DNA from: Arthrobacter sp. Leaf141
GTDB taxonomy: Bacteria; Actinomycetota; Actinomycetes; Actinomycetales; Micrococcaceae
DNA length: 64,000 bases
Assembly (NCBI RefSeq): GCF_001424565.1
Contig: NZ_LMOL01000005.1
Coordinates: 393,819-457,818, forward strand
Reading direction: 5' to 3'
Made by a program: the position numbers and the translations under genes. Positions 1 through 8,933 of the stretch are shown here, one piece after another (positions within the stretch are counted from its first letter, which is position 1; every line of letters begins with the position of its first letter). The notes beneath the pieces are model-generated. The model ran no database searches. It had not been told where the DNA came from and worked only from the letters and a program-made list of their open reading frames with translations.

Positions 1-1368
1 AAGCGCCAGGACCTGCTTGCCGGCCTCCGCAGCGTCGATCAGGGCATCGACAATCGGGGAGTCACCCGAGGTGCGGTACAGCGTCTGCTTGATGGCCTGG
101 ACCTTGGGGTCGGCGGCGGCCTGCTCCAGGAATGCCTGGACCGACGTGGAGAACGAATCGTACGGGTGGTGCAGCAGGATGTCGCGGCGGCGCATGGCGG
201 CAAAGACGTTGGCTGCCTTGGACGTCTCGGACTCGTTGAGGTAGCGCGAGGTGTGCGGGACGTGCTTGGGGTAATGCAGGTCCGCCCGGTCGATCCCGGC
301 CATCACGGACAGGCCGCGCAGGTCCAGGGGAGCGGGGACCGAGTACACCTCGGACTCCTCCACGCCCAGCTCTCGGATCAGCAGCGCCCGGATGTTGGGG
401 TTGATGTCGTTGGCCACTTCGAGGCGGACGGGCGGGCCGAACCGGCGCCGCAGCAGTTCCTTTTCCAGCGCCTGGAGGAGGTTTTCGGCGTCGTCCTCCT
501 CCACCTCCAGGTCCTCGTTGCGGGTGACCCGGAACGTGTGGTGCTCCAGGACCTCCATGCCGGGGAACAGCTTGTCCAGGTGGACGGCGATGACTTCCTC
601 GAGGGCGATGAAGCGGGCCACCCGGCCCGCCACTGCACCGGCCCGGGGGCCGTCGATGGAGATCAGGCGCGGCAGCTGGTCCGGCACCTTGAGGCGGGCG
701 AAAAGTTCCTTATCGCTGACCGGGTTCCGGACCACCACGGCAAGGTTCAGCGAGAGGCCCGAAATGTAGGGGAACGGGTGCGCCGGGTCCACCGCGAGCG
801 GCGTGAGGATGGGGAACACCTTTTCGGCGAACATGATGCTCAGCTGGTGCTGGGCGGCGTCGTCGAGTTCCTCCCAGTGCATCAGGTGGATGTGCTCATA
901 GGCCAGGGCCGGGCGGATCTGCTCGGCGAAAACCTGCGCGTGGCGCTGCTGCAGCCGGTGCGCCTCCTCGCTGATGCGCTCCAGGACGTCCATGGGGCTC
1001 AGCCCGGCGGGGGAGGGCAGTGCCAGGCCGGCGGCGATGCGGCGTTTCAGGCCGGCCACGCGGACCATAAAGAACTCGTCCAGGTTGGAGGCGAAGATGG
1101 ACAGGAAGCTGACGCGTTCCAGCAGGTGCAGGGTGGGATCCTCGGCGAGTTCCAGGACCCGTGAATTGAAGCTGAGCCAGCTCAGCTCGCGGTCCAGGAA
1201 ACGGTCCGGCCGGATGTCACCTTCAGGCTGCGGGTTCGGCGCAAACTCGGGAATGTCGATCCGGTCCTGTGTGGCCCGGGACGCCGGAACCTCGGACGAG
1301 CCGAAGCGTGCGCGGACAGGGACTGCAACGTTTTTCGACGTCGCTGTTCCGGACGGTTCCGGGGTCAT
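1..1368 (-). CDS. ppk: polyphosphate kinase 1 (partial, N-terminal 456 residues)
   Basis: Polyphosphate kinase 1 polymerises the terminal phosphate of ATP into polyphosphate at the membrane or cytoplasm. The gene is cut by the left window edge, so 456 codons are visible. The ATG at 1368 has a GGAGAAACC ribosome site. The N-terminal domain shows [13 protein letters not shown] (residues 56-68) and [17 protein letters not shown] (about 94-110), both family hallmarks, and [11 protein letters not shown] precedes the catalytic C-terminal part. The phosphohistidine region lies beyond the edge and cannot be checked. It is third in a minus-strand glnR-mshD-ppk order, 130 bases after mshD; that order fits phosphate and nitrogen genes clustering in other actinobacteria. 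Confidence 0.95.
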   Translation of the reverse strand, partial: MTPEPSGTATSKNVAVPVRARFGSSEVPASRATQDRIDIPEFAPNPQPEGDIRPDRFLDRELSWLSFNSRVLELAEDPTLHLLERVSFLSIFASNLDEFFMVRVAGLKRRIAAGLALPSPAGLSPMDVLERISEEAHRLQQRHAQVFAEQIRPALAYEHIHLMHWEELDDAAQHQLSIMFAEKVFPILTPLAVDPAHPFPYISGLSLNLAVVVRNPVSDKELFARLKVPDQLPRLISIDGPRAGAVAGRVARFIALEEVIAVHLDKLFPGMEVLEHHTFRVTRNEDLEVEEDDAENLLQALEKELLRRRFGPPVRLEVANDINPNIRALLIRELGVEESEVYSVPAPLDLRGLSVMAGIDRADLHYPKHVPHTSRYLNESETSKAANVFAAMRRRDILLHHPYDSFSTSVQAFLEQAAADPKVQAIKQTLYRTSGDSPIVDALIDAAEAGKQVLAL

Positions 1369-1498
1369 GGTTTCTCCTTCTACCTGGCGCAAAAAAGCTG
1401 CCTTGCGGCCTGCGCAGTTCTCCATCAACCTTACAAGCATTCACTTCCCGGACCGGCCCGGATTTCGCCCCTGCCGGGGCATGTGTCAGACGTTTGGA

Positions 1499-2470
1499 TT
1501 AACTTTTGGCCAACGGACCGTACATCACGTCCATATCCCAACGGGTGAACCCCAGGGAACGGTACAGCGACACCGCCGGGGCGTTTCCCGCGTCGGTGTA
1601 AAGCATCACGGCGTGCAGTCCACGCTCCTGCAGGTGCCGGATGCCGGCCACCGTCAGGGCCTTGCCCAGGCCCATGCCCTGCGCTGCCGGGGTCACGCCC
1701 ACCACATACACCTCACCGATGGCGGGGTGCTGCCCATGCCGGGGGTGCACCTTGGTCCAGTGGTAGCCCAGAAGCAGGCCGTCCGCATCCTCGGCCAGCA
1801 GGAAACCGGCCGGGTCGAACCATGCCTCAGCCATCCGGGCGTCGAGATCGGCCCGCGTCAGGTTGCCCTGCTCCGGGTGGTGGGCAAACGCGGCTTTGTT
1901 GGCGGCCAGCCAGGCGTCCTCGTCCCGGCCCGGTTCGAAGGCGCGGATGGCCACACCTTCCGGCAATGCAGTACCGGGCAGGTCGGCGTCCGCCGTGGCC
2001 AGACGCATCTTCCACAGTTCACGCACCGGGCCGAAGCCGTAGCGGGCCGCGAGTTCGGCGGCGGCCTCATGGTTTCCGTGGGACCAGGCCTTCAACCGGT
2101 CCAGTCCGCGGTTTTCCTGCAGTGCGCCCACCAGCCGGTCCGCCACGCCCTGGTTGCGGTAGGCGGGGTGTACAGCGATCTCCAGGACCGATTCGCCGTC
2201 CGTTTCGGCCACCACCACGGCGAATCCGGCCAGGTCCTGGCCGGTGGCAGGATCGGAGTCCTCGTCCGGGGCGTACAGGGCCAGGGTCAGCAGGGAGTGC
2301 GCGGCCGAATCCCCGGCCCGCAGGAACACCCACGTCTGTTCGGAGATGGACGGGTTGCCGTCGGATTCCTCCGCCGCGGCCAGGAGGCTGCGGCAATCGT
2401 CAAGGAGTTGCCGGTCAACCCCGCCTCGGACAAGGTGGACCGGCCATTTCTCGGGGTGCGCAGGAGTCAT
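1499..2470 (-). CDS. mshD: mycothiol synthase (tandem GNAT acetyltransferase)
   Basis: MshD acetylates Cys-GlcN-Ins with acetyl-CoA, the last step of mycothiol synthesis, the main thiol of actinobacteria. The 323-residue length fits the family. Two GNAT modules are visible: a degenerate N-terminal one around HPAYRNQGVADRL and an active C-terminal one with GVTPAAQGMGLGKALT, whose Q-x-x-G-x-G acetyl-CoA loop is intact, ending in YRSLGFTRWDMDVMYG. The start ATG at 2470 has only a weak ribosome site. It lies 33 bases after glnR on the same strand and is probably co-transcribed with it. The glnR-mshD adjacency is also found in mycobacteria. Confidence 0.93.
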   Translation of the reverse strand: MTPAHPEKWPVHLVRGGVDRQLLDDCRSLLAAAEESDGNPSISEQTWVFLRAGDSAAHSLLTLALYAPDEDSDPATGQDLAGFAVVVAETDGESVLEIAVHPAYRNQGVADRLVGALQENRGLDRLKAWSHGNHEAAAELAARYGFGPVRELWKMRLATADADLPGTALPEGVAIRAFEPGRDEDAWLAANKAAFAHHPEQGNLTRADLDARMAEAWFDPAGFLLAEDADGLLLGYHWTKVHPRHGQHPAIGEVYVVGVTPAAQGMGLGKALTVAGIRHLQERGLHAVMLYTDAGNAPAVSLYRSLGFTRWDMDVMYGPLAKS

Positions 2471-2503
2471 GATGCAAGGCTATACGCCGAACCCGGCCAA
2501 GGC

Positions 2504-3202
2504 TCAGGCTTCGGTGAGCTCGTCTTCCTGCTGCCGCACCAGGGTGAGCCGGTACCCCACGTTGCGGACAGTGCTGATGAGGTTCTCATGGTCCGCGCCG
2601 AGCTTGGCGCGGAGCCGCCGGACGTGGACGTCCACAGTCCGGGTGCCGCCGTAGTAGTCGTAGCCCCAGACTTCGGTGAGCAGCTGCTGGCGGGTGAAAA
2701 CCCGGCCAGGGTGCTGGGCCAGGTATTTGAGGAGCTCAAATTCCTTGAACGTCAGGTTCAGCGGGGCGCCGTTGACGCGGGCGGTGTAGCTGGCCTCGTC
2801 GATCACCACGCCGGCGGCGCGGATCTCGCTGGGCGCGTCGTCCTTCTCCGGGACCGCCCGGGCCACGGAAAGCCGGATGCGTGCTTCCACTTCGGCCGGG
2901 CCGGCGGATTCAAGCACAATGTCGTCCACGGCCCAGGCGGAGGAAACGGCAGCCATGCCGCCCTCGGTCAGGATCAGGACCAGGGGCGCGCTGAGCCCGG
3001 TGGCCTTCAGGAGCTGGGTCAGGGAGCGGGCGCCCACCAGGTCCTTGCGGGCATCCAGCAGCACAATGTCGCACGGGTCCGTTTCCAGCAGGGCCGTGGG
3101 CTCGGCGGGCAGGATGTGGACCCGGTGGTTCAGCAGCTCCAGGGCAGGCAGGATGTCCACCGAAGAACCGGTGCTGTTCGTCAATAACAGGATGTGCGAC
3201 AT
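2504..3202 (-). CDS. glnR: GlnR-type orphan winged-helix response regulator
   Basis: Likely the global nitrogen regulator GlnR (232 aa), a cytoplasmic OmpR/PhoB-family DNA-binding protein controlling ammonium assimilation genes. The receiver half (1-120) keeps D50 in [11 protein letters not shown] but lacks a normal acidic pocket, as known for GlnR, which works without a partner kinase. The winged helix (about 140-220) contains [18 protein letters not shown] and [20 protein letters not shown]. The start at 3202 was chosen because the ATG has GGAGGAAC just upstream; a longer reading to 3631 would add 143 residues without family similarity. No sensor kinase gene is adjacent, which agrees with an orphan regulator. 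Confidence 0.9.
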   Translation of the reverse strand: MSHILLLTNSTGSSVDILPALELLNHRVHILPAEPTALLETDPCDIVLLDARKDLVGARSLTQLLKATGLSAPLVLILTEGGMAAVSSAWAVDDIVLESAGPAEVEARIRLSVARAVPEKDDAPSEIRAAGVVIDEASYTARVNGAPLNLTFKEFELLKYLAQHPGRVFTRQQLLTEVWGYDYYGGTRTVDVHVRRLRAKLGADHENLISTVRNVGYRLTLVRQQEDELTEA

Positions 3203-3545
3203 TGTTCCTCCAAGGGGCCGTCCGCGCATCGTTGGGCGACTGAGCCGGGTTTTCACCGGCCGGTACTGGCTTCCCGCAGCGGATTCGGGCCGGTCAAGTA
3301 CGGGCCGGCCGGCCACCTCAGCGGGGAGCTTAGCTGATTCTTGAGTATACCCGGCAGGACCTCCGCAGCTACGGATCCGGAGCCGTGGGGGTCCCCTTTT
3401 GCGACATAACCAGTTCATATAAGGCAGGATTGGCTGGAGGGCGGACTCCGTCCTGCCACGACGGGGCGCACCGCCCCGTGCAGCCGACGCCAGGATGGGA
3501 TTGCAGCGCAGTGAGTGCAGAAACCAAGCACAGGCCCGGGTCCCC
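3203..3545. promoter_or_regulatory. divergent intergenic region between glnR and the 3546 membrane gene
   Basis: A 343-base gap with divergent transcription. On the minus strand a TATACT hexamer and, further downstream, TAAGCT are possible -10 elements for glnR. On the plus strand TATAAG near 3418-3423 could serve the membrane-protein run. A GC-rich hairpin-prone stretch lies at about 3430-3480. No conserved ORF is visible. Confidence 0.35.
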
Positions 3546-4313
3546 ATGACGGCGGACCTGCAGGCCCCCGTGCGTTCCCTGGGCTCCTGGAGCATCGGCG
3601 TGGTGGGCCTCGCCGGGCTCGCGGCCATCATCGCCGGCGTCTATTCCTCCCGCGAGGCACTGGTGGTGGTCGCCGTCCTCATTGCGGCCGCCGTCGGCAT
3701 CGGCTGGCCGCATTTCCTCCGGATCCCGGCCAAAAAGACACTTGCCGCCGTGATCGGGCTGTCCGGCGCCGGGGCCGCCCTCGCCGCCGCCGCGACGCCG
3801 GCCCCTGGGTTCCTGGACTGGACCCCGGCGTTCATCGCGGTGGGGATGATGGCCGTGTTCCTGGTCCAGCTGATCCGGGGGACGGGGCAGGCGCAACGCC
3901 TCGAATCCACCCTTGGCTGCTGCGTCGGTGTCCTGTTGTCCTGCCTCGGCGCGGGCTGGATTGCCGGCGCCAGGTTCAACGGTGTCCGGGAGATGCTGCT
4001 GGTCGCCGCGGCCAGCGCCGCCGTCGCCCTCCTCACGGGCCTGATCCGCTGGCCGGACAGCATCGTTGCGCCCCTGGGTGTGGTGCTGGCCGGACTGGCG
4101 GGTCCGCTGGCAGGGCTGGTCATCTCGGACATCGCCGTCCTGCCGGCCGCCATCTTCGGCGTGGTGGTGGGTGCCGTCCTGGCCAGTTTCCGGCGCCTGG
4201 TGACACTTCGCGGCGCTCCATTGAACTTTGCCGCCGCCCTGGGGATGGGCCTCGCGCCGGTCTCCGCCGTCGGCTCCCTCGCCTACTTCATAGACAAACT
4301 CCTCATCTACTGA
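3546..4313 (+). CDS. polytopic membrane protein of unknown function
   Basis: A 255-residue hydrophobic protein with about seven to eight predicted membrane segments separated by very short Gly/Ala-rich loops (for example [18 protein letters not shown] and [15 protein letters not shown]). No catalytic motif or named domain is recognised. An ATG at 3546 is preferred over the one at 3495, because the intervening 17 residues are polar and unlike a membrane-protein start; neither has a strong ribosome site. It heads a plus-strand run of seven closely spaced genes to the MFS exporter, diverging from glnR. It may be a permease-like protein, but that is a guess. Confidence 0.75.
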   Translation: MTADLQAPVRSLGSWSIGVVGLAGLAAIIAGVYSSREALVVVAVLIAAAVGIGWPHFLRIPAKKTLAAVIGLSGAGAALAAAATPAPGFLDWTPAFIAVGMMAVFLVQLIRGTGQAQRLESTLGCCVGVLLSCLGAGWIAGARFNGVREMLLVAAASAAVALLTGLIRWPDSIVAPLGVVLAGLAGPLAGLVISDIAVLPAAIFGVVVGAVLASFRRLVTLRGAPLNFAAALGMGLAPVSAVGSLAYFIDKLLIY

Positions 4314-4330
4314 CGCGTTAGGATTGCACC

Positions 4331-4444
4331 ATGTCCATTCTTGCCTTTGAAATCTTCTTCCTTGTCCTGCTCGGCATCGCGAGCCTGTCCATGGCCTGGT
4401 TCGCCGGTTTTGTGGTCTACCGCCTCTTCAAAGGCCAGAAGTAG
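4331..4444 (+). CDS. 37-residue single-pass membrane microprotein
   Basis: A short ORF starting MSILAFEIFF and ending YRLFKGQK. Residues 5-30 form one hydrophobic segment, followed by a short basic tail, so the expected topology is N-out with a cytoplasmic positive C-terminus. It sits 17 bases after the membrane-protein gene and 37 bases before the nitrobindin-like gene, on the same strand, and the spacing suggests co-transcription. Function unknown. It could stabilise a neighbouring membrane protein, but nothing in the sequence shows this. The coding potential rests on composition and position only. Confidence 0.6.
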   Translation: MSILAFEIFFLVLLGIASLSMAWFAGFVVYRLFKGQK

Positions 4445-4481
4445 ACCCGTCCCGAACCAGCTGTCTCCCGAGGTATTTGCT

Positions 4482-5090
4482 GTGCCTATTGAAATTCCCA
4501 CAGACCTGACCCCCGAACTCGTTCCCCTCTCCTGGCTCATCGGTGAGTGGGAAGGCCGCGGCCGGTTGGGCAACGGCGACGAGGAATCCGAGCATTTCCT
4601 GCAGCGGGTTTCGTTCACCCACAACGGGTTGCCCTACCTGCAGTACCGCGCCGAAAGCTGGTTGACTGACGACGAAGGCACGCAGCTTCGGCCGCTCACC
4701 GTTGAGACCGGTTTCTGGGCCCTGGAGCGCAAGCAGCTGGACGCCGACGGCGGCCCGGGGCTGATTCCCGCTGACATCGTCCCGGCCCTGAAGAGCGCCG
4801 ACGAAGTCGAAGCCCTCCGCAACAGTGAGGGCGGATTCGACATTTCGGTGTCGATTTCGCACCCCGGCGGCATCTCCGAGCTGTACTACGGCCAGATCAA
4901 GGGTCCGCAGATCCAGCTCAGCACCGACATGGTGATGCGCGGCAGCCATTCGAAGGACTACAGTGCTGCCACCCGCATCTTCGGCCTGGTGGACGGCAAC
5001 CTCCTGTGGCGCTGGGACGTCGCATCCGGAGGAGTTGCCGGCAAAGGACTCGAAGCCCACGCGTCGGCGTTCCTGACGAAAGTATCCTGA
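4482..5090 (+). CDS. FABP-like / nitrobindin family haem-binding protein
   Basis: A 202-residue cytoplasmic beta-barrel protein of the nitrobindin-like FABP family, whose members bind haem and can isomerise peroxynitrite. The N-terminal signature LIGEWEGRGRL matches the family G-x-W-x-G-x-G motif, and a C-terminal histidine (GLEAHASAFLTK) is placed where the proximal haem ligand lies in relatives. Internal segments such as VETGFWALER and SELYYGQIKGPQIQL fit alternating barrel strands. The GTG at 4482 was chosen because the family begins just before PIEIPTDLTPELVPLSWLIG. It is followed 16 bases later by the oxidoreductase gene. Haem binding itself is inferred. Confidence 0.88.
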   Translation: MPIEIPTDLTPELVPLSWLIGEWEGRGRLGNGDEESEHFLQRVSFTHNGLPYLQYRAESWLTDDEGTQLRPLTVETGFWALERKQLDADGGPGLIPADIVPALKSADEVEALRNSEGGFDISVSISHPGGISELYYGQIKGPQIQLSTDMVMRGSHSKDYSAATRIFGLVDGNLLWRWDVASGGVAGKGLEAHASAFLTKVS

Positions 5091-5106
5091 CGCAAGGAGC
5101 AGCACA

Positions 5107-5829
5107 GTGGAACAGACCGGCAGTGCGGGCGGCTTTAACGGGCTGAAGGCAGTGTTCTTCAACGGCACGCTGAAGAAGTCACCCCAGACCAGCAACACTG
5201 ACGGACTGATTGAGATCAGCCGCCGGATCATGGAAAAGCAGGGTGTGGGCACCACCGTGATCAGGACGGTTGACCACAACATCGCCAGCGGCGTGTACCC
5301 CGACATGACCGAGCACGGCTGGGCCACCGACGAATGGCCGGACCTGTACCCGCTGGTCCAGGACGCGGACATCGTGGTGGTGGCAGGGCCCATCTGGCTG
5401 GGCGACAACTCCTCCGAGACCCGCAAGCTCATCGAGCGGCTGTACGCGCATTCCGGCCAACTCAACAGCAAGGGCCAGTGGGCGTTCTACCCCAAAGTGG
5501 GCGGCTGCCTGATCACCGGCAACGAAGACGGCATCAAACACTGCGCCATGAACGTCCTGTACAGCCTGCAGCACGTCGGCTTCAGCATTCCGCCGCAGGC
5601 CGACGCCGGCTGGATCGGCGCCGTGGGCCCCGGCCCCAGCTACCTCGATCCGGGCTCGGGGGGACCGGAGACCGACTTCACCAACCGCAACGCCACCTTC
5701 ATGACCTGGAACCTGCTGCACCTGGCCAAGCTCCTCAAGGACGCCGGCGGGTATCCCGCCTACGGCAACCTCCCGGAGGAATGGCAGGCCGGCACCCGGT
5801 TCGATTTCGAAAATCCGGAATACCGCTAG
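5107..5829 (+). CDS. flavodoxin-fold NAD(P)H-dependent oxidoreductase
   Basis: A 240-residue soluble protein with the flavodoxin / NADPH-dependent FMN reductase fold. The first strand and phosphate-binding loop read AVFFNGTLKKSPQTSNTD, and a second FMN contact region reads VVVAGPIWLGDNSSETRKLIER, where the WxGDNSS loop is typical. GGCLITGNEDGIKHCAMNVLY resembles the third flavin-binding segment. GTG at 5107 has a good AAGGAG site 8 bases upstream. Likely substrates (quinones, azo compounds or a redox partner) cannot be told. Its position after the nitrobindin-like gene hints at oxidative or nitrosative stress metabolism, which is inference. Confidence 0.85.
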   Translation: MEQTGSAGGFNGLKAVFFNGTLKKSPQTSNTDGLIEISRRIMEKQGVGTTVIRTVDHNIASGVYPDMTEHGWATDEWPDLYPLVQDADIVVVAGPIWLGDNSSETRKLIERLYAHSGQLNSKGQWAFYPKVGGCLITGNEDGIKHCAMNVLYSLQHVGFSIPPQADAGWIGAVGPGPSYLDPGSGGPETDFTNRNATFMTWNLLHLAKLLKDAGGYPAYGNLPEEWQAGTRFDFENPEYR

Positions 5830-5851
5830 CCTCCAAGGACTTCTACTTCAT

Positions 5852-6937
5852 ATGACTACACCCAGCCCTCTGCTGTCGCGCCCCGGCGCCGTCGAAGCGA
5901 CCGGTCCGGACGCCGGCGTCGCATCCCACTACGGCGAGCCGCTGCGGGAACAACGGGCACTGGCCGCCGGCACCGCCGTTGTGGACCTTTCGCACCGCGG
6001 CGTGGTCACCGTCAGCGGGCCGGACCGGCTGAGCTGGCTGAACACCCTTTCCTCCCAGCAGGTCACCGCCCTCGCGCCGGGGGAGTCCACCGAACTGCTG
6101 CTGCTCAGCGTCCAGGGCCGGATCGAATTCGACGCCAGGGTCATTGACGACGGCGGGACCACCTGGCTGATTGTCGAGGCGGCGGAGGCTGCACCGCTGG
6201 CGGAGTTCCTGAACAGGATGAAGTTCATGCTCCGCGTTGAGGTGTTGGACGCCTCCGCCGACTGGGCCGTGGTGGGCACCGTCAAGGCGGTACCCGGCTG
6301 GGCGGACCTGCTGGCCTGGCAGGATCCCTGGCCCCACGTCGGCGCCGGCGGCTACTCGTACGCTGTGGTCCCCGCCGAGGGGCACCCCGGCCTGGACCGG
6401 CCCTGGTTCGAGTACCTGGTGCCTGCAACCCGGCTGGAAGCTATCGTGGCGGACCGCCCCCTGGCAGGCGTCCTTGCCGCGGAGGCCCTGCGTGTGGCCG
6501 CCTGGCGACCCCGGATCGGCGCGGAAACCGACGACAAAACCATTCCCCACGAACTGGACCTTCTCCGCACCGCCGTGCACCTGGCCAAAGGCTGCTACAA
6601 AGGCCAGGAAACCGTTGCGCGGGTCCACAACCTGGGGCACCCCCCGCGCCGCCTGGTGTTCCTCCAGCTGGACGGTTCCCAGCACACCATGCCGGCTGCC
6701 GGCAGCCCCGTGCTGCTGGGCGAACGGAAGGTGGGCGCCGTCACTACAGTGGCCCAGCATTACGAGATGGGCCCCGTGGCCCTGGCGGTCATAAAGCGTT
6801 CCGTGGCACCGGATGAAATACTGACGGTCCTGGATGGCGATGAGCCGTACCCTGCCGTCCAGGAAGCCATCGTTGCCCCGGATGCCGGCCAGGTTGTGGG
6901 GCGCCAGACCGGATTCCTCAGGGGGCCCCGACCATGA
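5852..6937 (+). CDS. ygfZ: folate-binding protein YgfZ (glycine cleavage T-like)
   Basis: A 361-residue homologue of YgfZ/CAF17, a tetrahydrofolate-dependent helper of iron-sulphur cluster enzymes, related to aminomethyltransferase GcvT. The diagnostic KGCYKGQETVARV motif with its conserved cysteine is present at about residues 247-259, preceded by GcvT-like ALRVAAWRPRIGAETDDKTIPHE. N-terminal VVDLSHRGVVTVSGPDRLSWLN matches the family first domain. Ribosome site AAGGA lies upstream of ATG 5852. Its stop overlaps the next start by four bases (ATGA), so it is translationally coupled to the ankyrin gene. YgfZ near nitrobindin, glnR and mshD recurs in actinobacteria. Confidence 0.9.
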   Translation: MTTPSPLLSRPGAVEATGPDAGVASHYGEPLREQRALAAGTAVVDLSHRGVVTVSGPDRLSWLNTLSSQQVTALAPGESTELLLLSVQGRIEFDARVIDDGGTTWLIVEAAEAAPLAEFLNRMKFMLRVEVLDASADWAVVGTVKAVPGWADLLAWQDPWPHVGAGGYSYAVVPAEGHPGLDRPWFEYLVPATRLEAIVADRPLAGVLAAEALRVAAWRPRIGAETDDKTIPHELDLLRTAVHLAKGCYKGQETVARVHNLGHPPRRLVFLQLDGSQHTMPAAGSPVLLGERKVGAVTTVAQHYEMGPVALAVIKRSVAPDEILTVLDGDEPYPAVQEAIVAPDAGQVVGRQTGFLRGPRP

Positions 6938-7362
6938 CCGATCCTTCCAGCACCACACCCGAGCCTGCTGCAGGCCAGGCCCAGGCTCCCGACCAGGACG
7001 CCGTGGAGCTCGCGCACACCCTGTTCCAGGCCGCCCGGGAAGGCAACACGGAACTGCTCCGCGCGTTCCTGTCCGCCGGTGCCCCGGTAGCCCTGACCAA
7101 TGCCGCCGGTGACTCGCTGCTGATGCTGGCGGCGTACCATGGACAGGTGGACGCGGTCCGGCTCATCCTTGAGCATGGCGCCTCCGCCGACGCAGCCAAC
7201 GACCGCGGCCAGACGCCGCTGGCCGGAGCTGCCTTCAAGGGCTACACCGACGTGGCCCGCGCGCTGCTTGAAGCAGGCGCGGACCCTGACGCCGGCCAGC
7301 CCTCCGCCCGGGCCGCCGCGCAAATGTTTGCCCGCACGGAGATCCTGGATCTCCTGGGCTAG
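6934..7362 (+). CDS. ankyrin-repeat protein
   Basis: A 142-residue cytoplasmic protein made mostly of ankyrin repeats, which usually mediate protein-protein contacts. After a 25-residue polar leader, three to four repeats can be read: LFQAAREGNTELLRAFLSAG, DSLLMLAAYHGQVDAVRLIL, QTPLAGAAFKGYTDVARALL, and a degenerate C-terminal cap. It starts within the ygfZ stop codon and ends 47 bases before the MFS gene. The binding partner is unknown; co-translation with YgfZ suggests the partner may be encoded in the same run. Confidence 0.88.
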   Translation: MTDPSSTTPEPAAGQAQAPDQDAVELAHTLFQAAREGNTELLRAFLSAGAPVALTNAAGDSLLMLAAYHGQVDAVRLILEHGASADAANDRGQTPLAGAAFKGYTDVARALLEAGADPDAGQPSARAAAQMFARTEILDLLG

Positions 7363-7409
7363 GTCTCCCGGATCCGCCGGGCAATCTGCAATCTCTTAAG
7401 GATGACCGA

Positions 7410-8933
7410 GTGGAAATCGTAGCCAAGCCGTGGCCGGCATTGTGGTCCCTGGTGATCGGGTTCTTTATGATCCTCATCGACACCACCATTGTTTCCGTAG
7501 CCAACCCGCGGATCATGGAGGGCCTGAACGCCGATATCAACTCCGTGATTTGGGTGACCAGCGCCTATCTCCTGGCTTATGCGGTTCCCCTGCTGATCAC
7601 GGGCCGGCTGGGTGACCGGTTCGGGCCCAAGAAGCTCTACCTCACTGGCCTGGTGGTGTTTACCCTCGCCTCGCTGTGGTGCGGGCTCTCCGGCAACGTC
7701 GAAACACTCATCATGGCCCGCATCCTGCAGGGCCTGGGCGCCGCGCTGATGACGCCGCAGACCATGGCGGTCATCACCCGCATCTTCCCGCCGGGCGGCC
7801 GCGGCCCTGCCATGGCCGTGTGGGGTGCCACCGCGGGCATCGCCACCCTGGTGGGCCCCATCCTGGGCGGTGTCCTGGTGGACGGCCTGGGCTGGGAATG
7901 GATCTTCTTCATCAACGTCCCCGTCGGGATCGTGGGCTTCATCCTGGCCCTGCGGAATGTCCCGTCGCTCAAGACCCACCCGCACCGGTTCGATATCCCC
8001 GGCGTGGTGCTCAGCGCCGTCGGCCTCTTCCTGCTCGTTTTTGGCATCCAGGAGGGCGAGACCTACAACTGGGGAACGATCACCGGGCCCATCAGCGTCT
8101 GGGGGCTGATCATTGCCGGCATCCTGGTGCTGGTGGCCTTTGTGGTCTGGCAGCGCTTCAACAAGGGCGAGCCGCTGCTGCCGCTGGAGCTGTTCCGGGA
8201 CCGGAACTTCTCGCTGGCCAACATCGGCATCACCACCGTGGGCTTCACCGTCACGGCGTTCAGCCTGCCGCTGATCTTCTACTACCAGCTGGTCCGGGGC
8301 CTGACGCCCACCCAGTCGGCGCTCATGATGGTGCCCATGGCCCTGATTTCCGGCGGCCTGGCCCCGGTGGTGGGCAAGCTCGTGGACCGCGTTAACCCCA
8401 AGTACATCACGGCCACCGGCCTGGCCCTGATGGCCGTGGCGCTGCTGTGGAACTCCGCCCTGATGCAGCCGGACACACCCATCCTGATGTTCCTGCTGCC
8501 CAGTGCCGTCCTGGGCTTCGCCAACGCCGGCATCTGGGCGCCGCTGAGCACCACCGCCACCCGCAACCTGCCGCCCCGTCAGGCCGGAGCCGGTTCAGGG
8601 GTCTACAACACCACCCGCCAGATCGGTGCGGTCCTGGGCAGCGCGGCCATCGCCGTGCTCATCCAGTCCCGCCTCGCTGCCGAACTGCCCGGCGGCGGTT
8701 CCGGTGCGGCAGCCGGCGGCGGGCTGGGCATGACCGGGACCCTTCCGGATGCCCTGCAGGGCGGATTCTCGACGGCGATGGGCCAGTCGATGCTGCTGCC
8801 GGCCGCCGTCATCGTGGTGGGGGCAGTCGTGGCCTTGTTCTTTGCCAAGCCCCAGCCGGTTCAGGGGTGGGGCGGCGCCGACGCGGCACCCGGCTCAGCC
8901 AAGGTGGACGCTGGTCTGGATTCCGCCGGCTGA
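7410..8933 (+). CDS. MFS exporter, DHA2 (EmrB/QacA) family
   Basis: A 507-residue, 14-segment drug:H+ antiporter-like protein of the inner membrane. MFS motif A reads GRLGDRFGPKKLYLTG between helices 2 and 3. The antiporter motif C region reads GPILGGVLVDGLGWEW followed by FFINVPVG, and the first helix carries the DHA2-type IDTTIVSVANP. GTG at 7410 has TAAGGA upstream. Substrate unknown. It ends a seven-gene plus-strand run and its last 39 bases overlap the end of the convergent GNAT gene, an unusually tight tail-to-tail arrangement. Confidence 0.92.
   Translation: MEIVAKPWPALWSLVIGFFMILIDTTIVSVANPRIMEGLNADINSVIWVTSAYLLAYAVPLLITGRLGDRFGPKKLYLTGLVVFTLASLWCGLSGNVETLIMARILQGLGAALMTPQTMAVITRIFPPGGRGPAMAVWGATAGIATLVGPILGGVLVDGLGWEWIFFINVPVGIVGFILALRNVPSLKTHPHRFDIPGVVLSAVGLFLLVFGIQEGETYNWGTITGPISVWGLIIAGILVLVAFVVWQRFNKGEPLLPLELFRDRNFSLANIGITTVGFTVTAFSLPLIFYYQLVRGLTPTQSALMMVPMALISGGLAPVVGKLVDRVNPKYITATGLALMAVALLWNSALMQPDTPILMFLLPSAVLGFANAGIWAPLSTTATRNLPPRQAGAGSGVYNTTRQIGAVLGSAAIAVLIQSRLAAELPGGGSGAAAGGGLGMTGTLPDALQGGFSTAMGQSMLLPAAVIVVGAVVALFFAKPQPVQGWGGADAAPGSAKVDAGLDSAG

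Noticed and set aside
974-3187. 737-codon plus-strand frame across ppk, mshD and glnR
   Set aside because: It spans three well-supported minus-strand genes and has no domain.
3240-3290. Possible GlnR self-binding site near GTACCGGCCGGTGAAAAC on the minus strand
   Set aside because: It fits the GTnAC-N6-GAAAC pattern poorly; spacing and the first half-site are off.
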